A stretch of 57,258 bases of DNA from Comamonadaceae bacterium (GTDB lineage: Bacteria; Pseudomonadota; Gammaproteobacteria; Burkholderiales; Burkholderiaceae_C). A program made the translations under genes and the position numbers. The notes beneath the pieces were generated by a model. It searched no databases and had not been told where the DNA came from. It was given only the letters and a program-made list of their open reading frames with translations. Shown here in pieces: positions 27,480 through 35,927 of the stretch. The stretch spans positions 1-57,258 of the forward strand of contig CANFYZ010000011.1 in NCBI GenBank assembly GCA_947451385.1, in the 5' to 3' direction. Within the stretch, counting starts at the first letter, position 1. Every line of letters starts with the position of its first letter.

Positions 27480-30400
27480 ATGAACGCCCCTCTGCCCGAT
27501 TCGATCCGCAAAGCCCTGGAAACCGTGACCCTGGACGACAAGTACAGCCTGGACAGGGGCCGCGCGTTCATGAGCGGGGTACAGGCCTTGGTCAAATTGC
27601 CCATGTTGCAGCGCCAGCGCGATGCACTGCAAGGGAAAAACACCGCCGGTTTCATCAGCGGTTACCGTGGCTCGCCGCTGGGCAATTACGACCAGTTTTT
27701 GTGGAAAGCCAAGTCCTACTTGCAGGCGCAAAACATCGTCTTTCAACCGGGCGTGAACGAAGAATTGGCCGCCACCGCCTTGTGGGGCACGCAGCAACTG
27801 GGCTTTGCGCCGCCGGGCACCAACCGCTTTGATGGTGTGTTTGGCATTTGGTACGGCAAAGGCCCGGGCGTGGACCGCTGCTCTGACGTCTTCAAGCACG
27901 CCAACATGGCCGGTACCACGCCCTGGGGCGGCGTGTTGGCGGTGGCCGGTGACGACCATGTGGCCAAGAGCTCCACCGCGGCCCACCAGAGTGACCATAT
28001 TTTCAAGGCCTGCGGCCTGCCAGTGTTCTTCCCCGCTTCGGTGCAAGATGTGCTGGACATGGGTGTGCACGGCATCGCGCTGAGTCGCTTTGCCGGCATT
28101 TGGTCGGGCATGAAGACCATCCAAGAAATTGTTGAGTCCAGCGCCACCGCTGAAATCGACCCCGAGCGCGTGAAAGTCATCCTGCCGGAATTCGACATGC
28201 CGCCGGGCGGCGTGCACATTCGCTGGCCCGATCCGGCGCTGGACCAAGAAGCGCGTTTGTTTGACTACAAGTGGTATGCCGCGCTGGCCTATATCCGCGC
28301 CAACAAACTGAACCACAACGTGGTGCAAGGCCCGCACGACCGCTTTGGCATCATCGCCAGCGGCAAGGCCTTCAACGACACTCGCCAGGCCTTGCTGGAC
28401 CTGGGTTTGGACGATGCCACTTGCCAGCGCCTGGGCATCCGGGTGCACAAAGTGGGCGTGGTGTGGCCGCTGGAGTCCCACACCACGCGCGAGTTTGCGC
28501 AGGGCTTGCAAGAAATTTTGGTGGTCGAAGAAAAACGCCAGTTGATCGAATACCAAATCAAAGAAGAGCTGTACAACTGGCGCGACGATGTGCGCCCCAA
28601 AGTGCTGGGCAAGTTTGACGAGCAAGAAGGCGAAACCACTGGCGGTGAATGGTCGGTGGCGAATCCACACAGCCGCACCCTGCTGCGCGCTAACGCCGAT
28701 TTGACGCCCGCCCTGATCGCCAAAGCACTGGCCAAACGCCTGAAAAAACTCGGCTTGGACGCCAACACCACCGCCCGCATCGACACGCAACTGGCGATTT
28801 TGGAAGCCAAAGAGGCGTCCCTGCAGGTGCTGAATGTGAACGCGATAGGCGAGCGCACGCCCTGGTTTTGCTCGGGTTGCCCACACAACACTTCCACGCG
28901 GGTGCCCGAAGGTTCACGCGCCATGGCGGGCATCGGTTGCCACTTCATGAGCGTGTGGATGGACCGCAGCACCGTGGGCTTCACGCAAATGGGTGGCGAG
29001 GGCGTGCCTTGGGTCGGCCAACAACCCTTCAGCCACGACCAGCACATGTTTGCCAACGTCGGCGATGGCACCTACTTTCACAGCGGCATGCTGGCGATTC
29101 GCCAAAGCATTGCGGCCGGCGTGAACATCACCTACAAAATTCTCTACAACGACGCGGTGGCCATGACCGGCGGTCAGCAAGTGGGTGAGCGCCCCGAAGG
29201 CCATAGCGTGGTGCAAATTGCACAAAGCATGCGCGCTGAAGGCGCGCAACGCATCGATGTGGTGACGGACGAACCCGACAAGTACGACGGCGTGGCGCTG
29301 GCCGAAGGCGTGACGGTGCACCACCGTGATGAGCTCGACCGCATCCAACGTGAAATGCGCGAGATCAAAGGCTGCACCGTCATCATTTACGACCAGACCT
29401 GCGCCACAGAAAAACGCCGCCGCCGCAAACGCGGCACCATGGTCGACCCCGCGGTGCGGGTGGTGATCAATGAGTTGGTGTGCGAAGGCTGTGGCGACTG
29501 CGGTGTGCAGTCGAATTGCTTGTCGGTGGAGCCGCTGGAAACCGAGTTCGGTCGCAAACGCACCATCAACCAAAGCACCTGCAACAAAGACACCAGTTGC
29601 CTGAAAGGCTTTTGCCCCAGCTTTGTCACCGTGGAAGGCGGGCAGCTGAAAAAGAAATCGAAAACGCAAGCCGCCACACCAGCGGCTTTGGGCGACTTGC
29701 CTGAACCTGCGTTGCCTGCGCTCGACCAGGCGTATGGCCTGGTGGTGGCCGGCGTGGGCGGTACCGGCGTGATCACGATCGGGCAACTGCTGGGCATGGC
29801 CGCGCACATCGATGGCAAGGGCATCATCACCCAAGACGCGGCCGGTTTGGCGCAAAAGGGCGGCGCGACCTGGAGCCATGTGCTGCTGGCCAAGCACCAA
29901 GAAGAGATTCGCACCACGCGTGTGAGCATGGCGGCGGCGGATCTGATCATCGGCTGCGACCCGCTGGTCACCGCCAGCAAAGAAACCGCTTTGCGCATGC
30001 GCCAAGGCCGCACCCGCGTGGCTTTGAATTCGCACGGCACGCCCACCGCTGGTTTTGTGAAAAACGGCAATTGGCAAAACCCGGCCGAACAATGTCTGGC
30101 CGAAATCGCCCAAACGGTCGGTGCAGAAGCGGTGGGGGCTTTTGATGCCGACGCCATGGCGAACCAATTGATGGGCGACACCATTTATGTGAACCCCATG
30201 ATCTTGGGTTACGCCTGGCAAAAGGGTTGGATCCCGTTGACGCGTGAAAGTATTTTGCGGGCCATGGAACTGAATGGCGTGCAAGTGCAAAACAACCAAA
30301 CCGCTTTCGAATGGGGCCGCCATGCGGCGCACGACGCCGCGGCAGTGCAGCGCACCATGGCGCCTTCACAGGTGGTGGAGTTCAAAAAGCGCGACAGCCT

Positions 30401-31019
30401 GGACCAGGTGATCGAGCGGCGCGTGGCGTTTTTGTCGGACTACCAAAACGCCGCCTATGCGCAAAGCTATCTGCATTTCGTGGGCGAAGTTCAGCAGGCC
30501 GAGTCGGCACTGGGCAAAACCCTGTTGACCGAGATGGTGGCGCGCAATTTGTTCAAATTGATGGCCTACAAAGACGAATATGAGGTGGCCCGCTTGCACA
30601 GCGACACCGCATTTTTGTCACGCATCCAAGGCATGTTCGAAGGTGATTTCAAACTCAACTACCACCTGGCACCGCCCTTGATCGCCGAGACCAATGAGAA
30701 GGGCGAGCTGGTCAAACAAAAGTTTGGCCCGGCCATGCTCACCGGCTTCAAACTGTTGTCGCACCTGAAGTTCTTGCGCGGTACCGCACTGGATGTGTTT
30801 GGCCGCACGGATGAGCGCCGTACCGAGCGGGCTTTGATCGGTGAATACCGCGAAAGTTTGAAGCACATCCTGCCACAACTCAATGCCGAAAACCACAGCA
30901 CGGCGGTCGACGTGGCGCGGATTCCGGAACTGATCAAAGGCTTTGGCCACGTGAAAGAGCGCAACCTCAAAGCCGCTCGATTGCAGTGGTCCGGGTTGAT
31001 GGCAAAGTTTGGCCATTGA
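27480..31019 (+). CDS. Indolepyruvate ferredoxin oxidoreductase (fused large and small subunits)
   Basis: A 1179-residue fused 2-oxoacid:ferredoxin oxidoreductase that decarboxylates aryl-pyruvates or branched 2-oxoacids to acyl-CoA. An N-terminal pyrimidine domain (FISGYRGSPLGNYD) is followed by a TPP-binding domain (GDGTYFHSGMLAIRQ...YNDAVAMTGGQ), a 4Fe-4S site (CEGCGDCGVQSNC plus further Cys), and a C-terminal gamma domain (VVAGVGGTGVITIGQLLGMAAH). Fused forms of this length are known in Proteobacteria. GGAG stands upstream of ATG 27480. The role is probably aromatic amino acid catabolism. It ends at a strong terminator. Confidence 0.93.
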   Translation: MNAPLPDSIRKALETVTLDDKYSLDRGRAFMSGVQALVKLPMLQRQRDALQGKNTAGFISGYRGSPLGNYDQFLWKAKSYLQAQNIVFQPGVNEELAATALWGTQQLGFAPPGTNRFDGVFGIWYGKGPGVDRCSDVFKHANMAGTTPWGGVLAVAGDDHVAKSSTAAHQSDHIFKACGLPVFFPASVQDVLDMGVHGIALSRFAGIWSGMKTIQEIVESSATAEIDPERVKVILPEFDMPPGGVHIRWPDPALDQEARLFDYKWYAALAYIRANKLNHNVVQGPHDRFGIIASGKAFNDTRQALLDLGLDDATCQRLGIRVHKVGVVWPLESHTTREFAQGLQEILVVEEKRQLIEYQIKEELYNWRDDVRPKVLGKFDEQEGETTGGEWSVANPHSRTLLRANADLTPALIAKALAKRLKKLGLDANTTARIDTQLAILEAKEASLQVLNVNAIGERTPWFCSGCPHNTSTRVPEGSRAMAGIGCHFMSVWMDRSTVGFTQMGGEGVPWVGQQPFSHDQHMFANVGDGTYFHSGMLAIRQSIAAGVNITYKILYNDAVAMTGGQQVGERPEGHSVVQIAQSMRAEGAQRIDVVTDEPDKYDGVALAEGVTVHHRDELDRIQREMREIKGCTVIIYDQTCATEKRRRRKRGTMVDPAVRVVINELVCEGCGDCGVQSNCLSVEPLETEFGRKRTINQSTCNKDTSCLKGFCPSFVTVEGGQLKKKSKTQAATPAALGDLPEPALPALDQAYGLVVAGVGGTGVITIGQLLGMAAHIDGKGIITQDAAGLAQKGGATWSHVLLAKHQEEIRTTRVSMAAADLIIGCDPLVTASKETALRMRQGRTRVALNSHGTPTAGFVKNGNWQNPAEQCLAEIAQTVGAEAVGAFDADAMANQLMGDTIYVNPMILGYAWQKGWIPLTRESILRAMELNGVQVQNNQTAFEWGRHAAHDAAAVQRTMAPSQVVEFKKRDSLDQVIERRVAFLSDYQNAAYAQSYLHFVGEVQQAESALGKTLLTEMVARNLFKLMAYKDEYEVARLHSDTAFLSRIQGMFEGDFKLNYHLAPPLIAETNEKGELVKQKFGPAMLTGFKLLSHLKFLRGTALDVFGRTDERRTERALIGEYRESLKHILPQLNAENHSTAVDVARIPELIKGFGHVKERNLKAARLQWSGLMAKFGH

Positions 31020-31023
31020 ATGA

Positions 31024-31057
31024 CAAAGGGCTCTGAAATCCAGAGCCCTTTGCGTTT
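31024..31057 (+). terminator. Strong hairpin terminator after the oxidoreductase
   Basis: A perfect 12-base stem (31024-31035 with 31041-31052) with a 5-base loop, five bases after the stop codon, followed by CGTTT. It lies between convergent genes and may also stop transcription from minE, although the minus-strand side lacks a long T run. Confidence 0.8.
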
Positions 31058-31075
31058 AGACAAGCTGTCAAGCAC

Positions 31076-31336
31076 TTAGCGCGCGTCAGGCAACTCGATT
31101 TTGACTTCCAGCACTTCCAAGTTGTCCTGACGTTCCAGGTTCACCTTGATGTCTTGTGGATTGATTTTGATGTATTTGCTGATGACCGCCACCAATTCAC
31201 GCTGTAAATCAGGCAGGTAATCGGGCTCAGCCGCATTGCGACCGGTACGCTCGTGCGCCAAGATGATTTGCAAACGCTCTTTGGCCACGCTGGCCGTTTT
31301 TTTCTTTTCCCCAAGCAGGAATGAAAGGAAAGACAT
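31076..31336 (-). CDS. minE: Cell division topological factor MinE
   Basis: MinE of 86 residues, the usual length. It begins with the membrane-targeting MSFLSFLLG, then the MinD-binding segment [13 protein letters not shown], then the dimerisation domain. It stimulates MinD ATPase and drives pole-to-pole oscillation that places the division septum at mid-cell. It lies 3 bases after minD in minCDE. Confidence 0.97.
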   Translation of the reverse strand: MSFLSFLLGEKKKTASVAKERLQIILAHERTGRNAAEPDYLPDLQRELVAVISKYIKINPQDIKVNLERQDNLEVLEVKIELPDAR

Positions 31337-31339
31337 GGC

Positions 31340-32155
31340 TTATTTCCCTCCAAAGAGGCGCTTGAAAAAGCCTACTTTTTCCACTTCCACAAAACGCAAA
31401 GGCTTGTCTTCACCTAAGAAGCGATCGATCACGTCTTTGTAGGCTTCAGCGACATCTGCCCCACTCATGTGAATCGCGGGCGTGCCTTGGTTCGAGGCTT
31501 GCAACACGTTTTCACTCTCGGGAATCACCCCAATCAACGGCACTCGCAAGATGTCTTGAATGTCTTGCAGAGACAGCATTTGGCCGTCTTCTACACGGTT
31601 CGGGTTGTAGCGGGTGATGAGCAAATGCTCTTTGATCGGCTCCGCACCTTCAATCGCGCGTTTGGTTTTGCTGCCGAGCATGCCCAAAATACGGTCCGAA
31701 TCGCGTACCGAAGACACTTCGGGGTTGGTGACGATCAAGGCTTCATCAGCAAAATGCATGGCCATCAAGGCACCCGTTTCAATGCCTGCAGGGGAATCGC
31801 AAACGATGTAGTCAAAACCCATCTCTGCCAAATCGTTCAAAACCTTTTCGACACCGTCTTGGCTCAGCGCATCTTTGTCACGCGTTTGCGACGCCGCCAG
31901 CACAAACAAGTTGTCACATTGCTTGTCTTTGATGAGTGCCTGGTTCAAATTGGCTTCACCCTGGATGACGTTGATGAAGTCATACACCACGCGGCGCTCA
32001 CAGCCCATGATCAGGTCGAGGTTGCGTAAACCCACGTCAAAATCAATGACCACGGTTTTAAATCCGCGCAAGGCCAGGCCTGTGGCGAAACTGGCGCTGG
32101 TGGTGGTTTTACCCACGCCACCTTTACCGGAAGTCACAACAACGATTTTTGCCAT
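31340..32155 (-). CDS. minD: Septum site-determining ATPase MinD
   Basis: MinD of 271 residues, a deviant-Walker ATPase: the N-terminal SGKGGVGKTTTSA carries the signature Lys, and DFDVGLRNLD and CDSPAGIE are present. The C-terminal FFKRLFGGK forms the amphipathic membrane-targeting helix. It recruits MinC to the membrane and oscillates with MinE. It follows minC after 49 bases. Confidence 0.97.
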   Translation of the reverse strand: MAKIVVVTSGKGGVGKTTTSASFATGLALRGFKTVVIDFDVGLRNLDLIMGCERRVVYDFINVIQGEANLNQALIKDKQCDNLFVLAASQTRDKDALSQDGVEKVLNDLAEMGFDYIVCDSPAGIETGALMAMHFADEALIVTNPEVSSVRDSDRILGMLGSKTKRAIEGAEPIKEHLLITRYNPNRVEDGQMLSLQDIQDILRVPLIGVIPESENVLQASNQGTPAIHMSGADVAEAYKDVIDRFLGEDKPLRFVEVEKVGFFKRLFGGK

Positions 32156-32204
32156 GGGTGATAGGTCTTTCTGAGAAATAAAAATTCTAAAAGGTCGTTG
32201 AAAT

Positions 32205-32990
32205 TCAAGATGTAAGGCGCTGGATCACCAGTTTTTCGCCTTCAGGGCTCGGCTTGAGACTCACTTGCGCCGCTTGGCCCCAGATCTCGGCAGGCAAAGC
32301 ATTTTCGCTGGTTCGGTAGACGCCAGCAATCGAGATCAGTTCGGGTTCCATGGCTTGGGCAAAGATCATGGCCTGTGCATTGCCTCTGGCACCGGCAATG
32401 GCTTTACCGCGCAAAGTGGAATAGACGTGAATGTTGCCGTCTGCAATCACTTCAGCGCCGGGATTGACCATGGCCAAAATGACCAAATCACGGCCCTTGG
32501 CATAGATTTGCTGACCCGAGCGCAACGGTTTATCGATCACCAAAGCGCCCAAAGAAAGTGGTGCTTCCAAAACAGGGGCGGGCGCGGGTGCTTTTGCCGC
32601 CACGGGTGCAGGTTTTGAAGCCGGTACAGGTACTGCAACCGGTGATTTCAAAATTCGGGCGTAGCTGGCATCGATCAAGCCCGCTGCCAGACCGTCTTGC
32701 ATGTGTTGGGGGGTCCCTGCCCGCACAGCGATCGGAAAGAGGCTGTAAGACCGCAACAGGGCGTTCAATGAAGGAAAATCAATGGGCTGGGACTTTTCAG
32801 ATTCGGGGATACCGCTCAAATCGATGACCAGCGGATCTTGGTCAAAAAAATCAGGCGTATCCGCCAACTGATTTTTCAAGTCTTGTGCCAGCGTCTCTAC
32901 TCGGGCTGTTTTGAGTAACAGCGCCACCAATGCCAGGTCAGCACTTTTGATTTCGTAACTGATGGATGGGCTGGGCACAGAAGCTGACAA
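32205..32990 (-). CDS. minC: Septum site-determining protein MinC
   Basis: FtsZ-assembly inhibitor of 261 residues with the N-terminal domain (YEIKSADLALVALLLKT), a Pro/Ala-rich linker, and the C-terminal beta-helix domain (GQQIYAKGRDLVILAMVNPGAEVIADGNIHVYSTLRGKAIAGARG). No ATG is available at the conserved N-terminus; the best start is TTG 32990 with GGGA upstream, or GTG 32978. A rare start codon may keep MinC low. The promoter lies in the same region as the candidate replication origin. Confidence 0.93.
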   Translation of the reverse strand: MSASVPSPSISYEIKSADLALVALLLKTARVETLAQDLKNQLADTPDFFDQDPLVIDLSGIPESEKSQPIDFPSLNALLRSYSLFPIAVRAGTPQHMQDGLAAGLIDASYARILKSPVAVPVPASKPAPVAAKAPAPAPVLEAPLSLGALVIDKPLRSGQQIYAKGRDLVILAMVNPGAEVIADGNIHVYSTLRGKAIAGARGNAQAMIFAQAMEPELISIAGVYRTSENALPAEIWGQAAQVSLKPSPEGEKLVIQRLTS

Positions 32991-33009
32991 CGTGAATCCC
33001 GTGGACGTG

Positions 33010-33110
33010 AAAGCTTGATTTTACCCTTGCAAGTTATCCCTTCTCTTCTTCTTATTTCTTTATATTCTTTTAGTAGTAGTAGATAGAGGAAACGACCCGC
33101 TTGTGGACAA
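33010..33110. other. Candidate oriC core: AT-rich region, TAG repeat (DnaA-trio-like), GC stretch, DnaA box
   Basis: Reading along the plus strand: a pyrimidine/AT-rich segment (33018-33070) suited to unwinding, then four TAG triplets (33071-33082) plus a further TAG at 33084-33086, then a short GC-rich stretch (33093-33100), then TTGTGGACAA (33101-33110), whose complement TTGTCCACA is one base from the DnaA box TTATCCACA. In order and strand this matches the basal unwinding element described for bacterial origins, in which DnaA loads from a box onto 3'-GAT-5' trinucleotides. That the region is the origin is inference, supported by parS and parAB 9-13 kb away. Confidence 0.65.
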
Positions 33111-33220
33111 GGCTTTTAAGTTGATATTTTTCAAAGACTTAGCTTGTCTGTACCCATGTGCATGCCCATGCTTCGGTGGTGTACCTGCGGTATGAACAAC
33201 TTGGAGGGAAACACTATTTC

Positions 33221-33257
33221 TGTGGATAACAAGGACTTTTCATGCAAATTATCCACA
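33221..33257. promoter_or_regulatory. Two perfect DnaA boxes in inverted orientation
   Basis: TGTGGATAA at 33221-33229 (minus-strand box) and TTATCCACA at 33249-33257 (plus-strand box), both perfect matches to the DnaA consensus, 19 bases apart and facing each other. They lie about 110 bases from the near-consensus box next to the TAG repeat. Together they form a small DnaA-box cluster between minC and the DUF2788 gene. Confidence 0.85.
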
Positions 33258-33269
33258 GCCTTATGCAAG

Positions 33270-33479
33270 CTACTTTTGCAAAAACCATTGGATGAAGCCT
33301 TTCGCCACAAAGCCCACCATGCCAAAGGCTAAACCTAAAAAAATAACAAAGGTGCCAAATTTTCCTGCTTTCGATTCCCAAGCCAAATGGCCAATGATGA
33401 ACAACATATACGCCATGAAGGCGCCGACGCCGACCGTCAATCCGAACGCGGCAATTTCAGATTCAGTGAAACCCCACAT
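33270..33479 (-). CDS. DUF2788 small membrane protein
   Basis: A 69-residue inner-membrane protein with two hydrophobic helices (LTVGVGAFMAYMLFIIGHLAW and FGTFVIFLGLAFGMVGFVAKG). The pattern GFTES...ESKAGKFGTFVIF is typical of DUF2788, a family of unknown function. ATG 33479 overlaps the stop of the DUF2189 gene (TGATG), so the two are coupled; a GTG one codon earlier is possible. Its stop is 12 bases from a perfect DnaA box. Confidence 0.85.
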   Translation of the reverse strand: MWGFTESEIAAFGLTVGVGAFMAYMLFIIGHLAWESKAGKFGTFVIFLGLAFGMVGFVAKGFIQWFLQK

Positions 33480-34318
33480 CACAGATCCTCGGCCGTCGAT
33501 AAACGGTCAGGCAAGCCACGGGTGTCGATCAGGTCTTTGTATGCGTGCCAGCTGGCGTGACCCAGCATGGGGATCACAAAGACCAAACCCAGAAACAAAG
33601 ACATGCATCCCAAAGCGGCAAACCCCATGATCAAAAAAGCCCAAAAAGCCAAAATAATCGGGTGTGCCAACACCGCTTTCCAACTGGTCATGACCGCTTG
33701 CCATACGCTCACACGCTTGTCCAACAACAGGGGCATGGACACGACACTGGAGGCAAAAATAGGCGCAGCCATCAAACCACCCAACAGGAGCCAAATTTCA
33801 AACACATGGCCCTGGGGTGCGAGCACCACGTGGTGAATGAAATCCAAAGGGGTTTGAATCGGCTGGTTGGCCGCCAAAGTGATCCAGGCCGATGACGTCA
33901 CGACCCAGCCGGTCGCCGCCAAGGCCAACAACAAACCAAATTGAATCAAGCTCCAATAACCAGCAGGGTCGCGCCTGGCGTGCACTTGCCAATGTACCCA
34001 GGTTTGAATGAGCAAAGCGGCATCGACTTTGTCGTTGCGTTCATCCGCGCGGCTCATGGCGTACAAACTCGTCGCCAAGACCGGTGCAATCACCAAAAAG
34101 CCAGAGACCGCGCCCGCCAGCAACCAAAAACGGTCGTGTGCCAGCAGCATGATCAACCACCCCGCCACCGACATGACCGCACCATGCAGCAAGCTCCAAA
34201 ATGGATGGCGTGCAATGTCTTTCCAACCCATGACCAACCACTTCAAGGGTTGGTCAAATTCAATCTTTTGAATCGGGGGTAAAGACGTTTTTTCAAAGGG
34301 GTCGGTGGGTTTCGGCAT
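33479..34318 (-). CDS. DUF2189 multi-pass membrane protein
   Basis: A 279-residue integral membrane protein with about six hydrophobic segments, matching the DUF2189 family (WLVMGWKDIARHPFWSLLHG near the start, later MFLGLVFVIPMLGHASWHAYKDLI-like end). Function unknown. ATG 34318 has no recognisable ribosome binding site. A perfect FNR/Anr box lies only 34 bases upstream, so the mRNA may be leaderless or nearly so and the gene oxygen-regulated. It is translationally coupled to DUF2788. Confidence 0.85.
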   Translation of the reverse strand: MPKPTDPFEKTSLPPIQKIEFDQPLKWLVMGWKDIARHPFWSLLHGAVMSVAGWLIMLLAHDRFWLLAGAVSGFLVIAPVLATSLYAMSRADERNDKVDAALLIQTWVHWQVHARRDPAGYWSLIQFGLLLALAATGWVVTSSAWITLAANQPIQTPLDFIHHVVLAPQGHVFEIWLLLGGLMAAPIFASSVVSMPLLLDKRVSVWQAVMTSWKAVLAHPIILAFWAFLIMGFAALGCMSLFLGLVFVIPMLGHASWHAYKDLIDTRGLPDRLSTAEDL

Positions 34319-34351
34319 GCGCCGAGCTTAATGTCAGACGTTTTTTCTGTC

Positions 34352-34365
34352 TTGATGTACATCAA
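34352..34365 (-). promoter_or_regulatory. FNR/Anr binding site
   Basis: TTGATGTACATCAA, a perfect match to TTGAT-N4-ATCAA and fully palindromic. Its centre is about 40 bases from the DUF2189 start codon. An extended -10-like element (TGACATTAA on the minus strand) follows, which would put the transcript start within a few bases of the ATG. The site most likely gives oxygen-responsive control of the DUF2189-DUF2788 pair. Confidence 0.75.
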
Positions 34366-34381
34366 TTTTTAAAAGTCAAAG

Positions 34382-34409
34382 AAAAAAAGCCGTGGTATCA
34401 CGGCCTTTT
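34382..34409 (-). terminator. Rho-independent terminator of the Spy-like gene
   Basis: Six-base stem GCCGTG/CACGGC with a four-base loop (34389-34404), followed on the minus strand by seven T. It lies 17-37 bases after the stop of the Spy-like gene and separates it from the FNR-controlled pair. The plus-strand side has four T, so it may act both ways. Confidence 0.85.
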
Positions 34410-34425
34410 GGGGTGGGGTTAAGCA

Positions 34426-34932
34426 TCACAACTTGGGCATCACATGCCCATGGCCCATGCCATGGCCTGCGTGGTGTTCACCCCCCATGCGGTGCATGAA
34501 TTTGGCCGTGTGTTGATCGAATGTTTTTTTCTGTTCGTCAGACAAGGTGGCGTAAAACGCTTTGGTGGCGTCACCTCGTTTTTGCATTTCCGCATCGTGC
34601 TGGGCGTGTATCGCTCTCATTTTGTCGATGCGTTCTGGCGTGGTCAATTTGCCCAAATCGACCCGGTCCTGTGCGTCCGGCTTGAGCGGTTTCATGCTGC
34701 TGGCAAAGGTCGTCCAGGCACTGTCCTGTTCGGGTTTGAGTTTCAAACTGGTTTTCAACTCTTCCAAATGACGGGCGTGGTGTTTGGCCATCATGTCACG
34801 CATTTTTTGCATCGGCCCGGCGGGTCGCGATTCGGGCATGGGGTTTGTCGTTTCAGGGTTGGCGGTGCTTTGTGCCATGGCACCGAAGCCGGTGAGCAAG
34901 CAGGTGGTGATCAGGAGATAACGAAGTTTCAT
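34426..34932 (-). CDS. Spy/CpxP (LTXXQ-type) periplasmic protein
   Basis: A 168-residue periplasmic protein: signal peptide MKLRYLLITTCLLTGFGAMAQ, then a helical His/Lys/Met-rich body. It has the Spy-like repeats LKTSLKLKPEQDSAW and FYATLSDEQKKTFDQH; the latter corresponds to the LTxxQ motif. Spy proteins are ATP-independent chaperones and can respond to envelope stress and metals. The C-terminus is His/Gly/Met-rich (HHAGHGMGHGHVM), suggesting metal binding, which fits the nearby copper genes. ATG 34932 is chosen for AAAGGGA upstream. Confidence 0.85.
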   Translation of the reverse strand: MKLRYLLITTCLLTGFGAMAQSTANPETTNPMPESRPAGPMQKMRDMMAKHHARHLEELKTSLKLKPEQDSAWTTFASSMKPLKPDAQDRVDLGKLTTPERIDKMRAIHAQHDAEMQKRGDATKAFYATLSDEQKKTFDQHTAKFMHRMGGEHHAGHGMGHGHVMPKL

Positions 34933-35045
34933 GGTGGTCCCTTTGAAGTTTTCAATGACTTGAAGCCATAGTGACTTCAAGGTGAAAACGAATGTGCCTG
35001 AGCCATGTGAATGCCATGCATCGAATGTGTATGGCTTTGTAAAGT

Positions 35046-35927
35046 TCATGTCCCCAGGCGACCCGTGTTGAAATCTTCAACCGCCTGCATCAATTCAGCC
35101 CGCGTGTTCATGACAAAGGGACCGTACTGTGCAATCGGTTGACGCAAGGGGCGGCCGGCGATCAACAGCACCCGTGTGCCTGCACGCGCTTGCATGTGGA
35201 CTTGTTCGCCTTCGTTGCGCAGCACACCCATGTGGTGCAAGTCCACCGTGGCGAGCGTGCCCATGTTTTCCACAATCTTGACCTGGCCACGGTAGGTGTA
35301 GACGAAGGCGTTGAAATCGGCTGCCAGCGGGTGCACAAATTCAGCGTCTTGTTCGAAGTGAATGTCCAGGTACAGCGGGTCGGTTGGGAACGCGTCCGCA
35401 GGCCGATGAACCGCGCCCGCAGTGCCATGGCACACCCCCGAAATCACCCGCACCTGCACGCCGGGCGAAGGGCGCACCTCCGGGATGTCTTCGCTTTGGA
35501 TGTCGCGGTACCCTGGCGCGCACATTTTGTCGCGCGCCGGTAAATTCAGCCACAGCTGAAAACCTTCCATCACGCCGGCTTCTTGTTCTGGCATTTCGCT
35601 GTGAATCACGCCGCGCCCGGCGGTCATCCATTGCACGCCGCCGTTTTGCAGCAAGCCTTCATGGCCGGCGCTGTCTTTGTGCCGCATGCGGCCTGCAATC
35701 ATGTAGGTGACGGTTTCAAAGCCGCGGTGCGGATGGTCCGGAAAGCCGCCGCCGTAGTCCTTGGGGTCGTCGCTGCCGAATTGATCCAGCATCAAAAACG
35801 GATCCAGGCGCTGTTGCAGATCCGAAGTCAGGACCCGGGTCAACTTGACTCCGTCCCCGTCTCGCGTGGCACGGCCCAAGACGGTTTTTTCCAAGCGGCG
35901 GTTGAGGCGGGTGGCGGCCGTGGTCAT
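35046..35927 (-). CDS. Pirin family protein
   Basis: A 293-residue bicupin protein of the pirin family. The metal-site motifs HPHRGFETVTY and GVIHSEMP supply the His and Glu ligands. Some bacterial pirins are quercetinases or bind metabolic enzymes; function here is not fixed. The start ATG 35927 overlaps the stop of the CopZ-like gene (ATGA, 35924-35927), an unusual coupling of pirin with a copper chaperone. Confidence 0.93.
   Translation of the reverse strand: MTTAATRLNRRLEKTVLGRATRDGDGVKLTRVLTSDLQQRLDPFLMLDQFGSDDPKDYGGGFPDHPHRGFETVTYMIAGRMRHKDSAGHEGLLQNGGVQWMTAGRGVIHSEMPEQEAGVMEGFQLWLNLPARDKMCAPGYRDIQSEDIPEVRPSPGVQVRVISGVCHGTAGAVHRPADAFPTDPLYLDIHFEQDAEFVHPLAADFNAFVYTYRGQVKIVENMGTLATVDLHHMGVLRNEGEQVHMQARAGTRVLLIAGRPLRQPIAQYGPFVMNTRAELMQAVEDFNTGRLGT

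Noticed and set aside
33131..33332. Short open frames on both strands across the DnaA-box region
   Set aside because: They have no ribosome binding site, no recognisable family, and overlap the DnaA boxes; the base pattern fits non-coding origin-like DNA.
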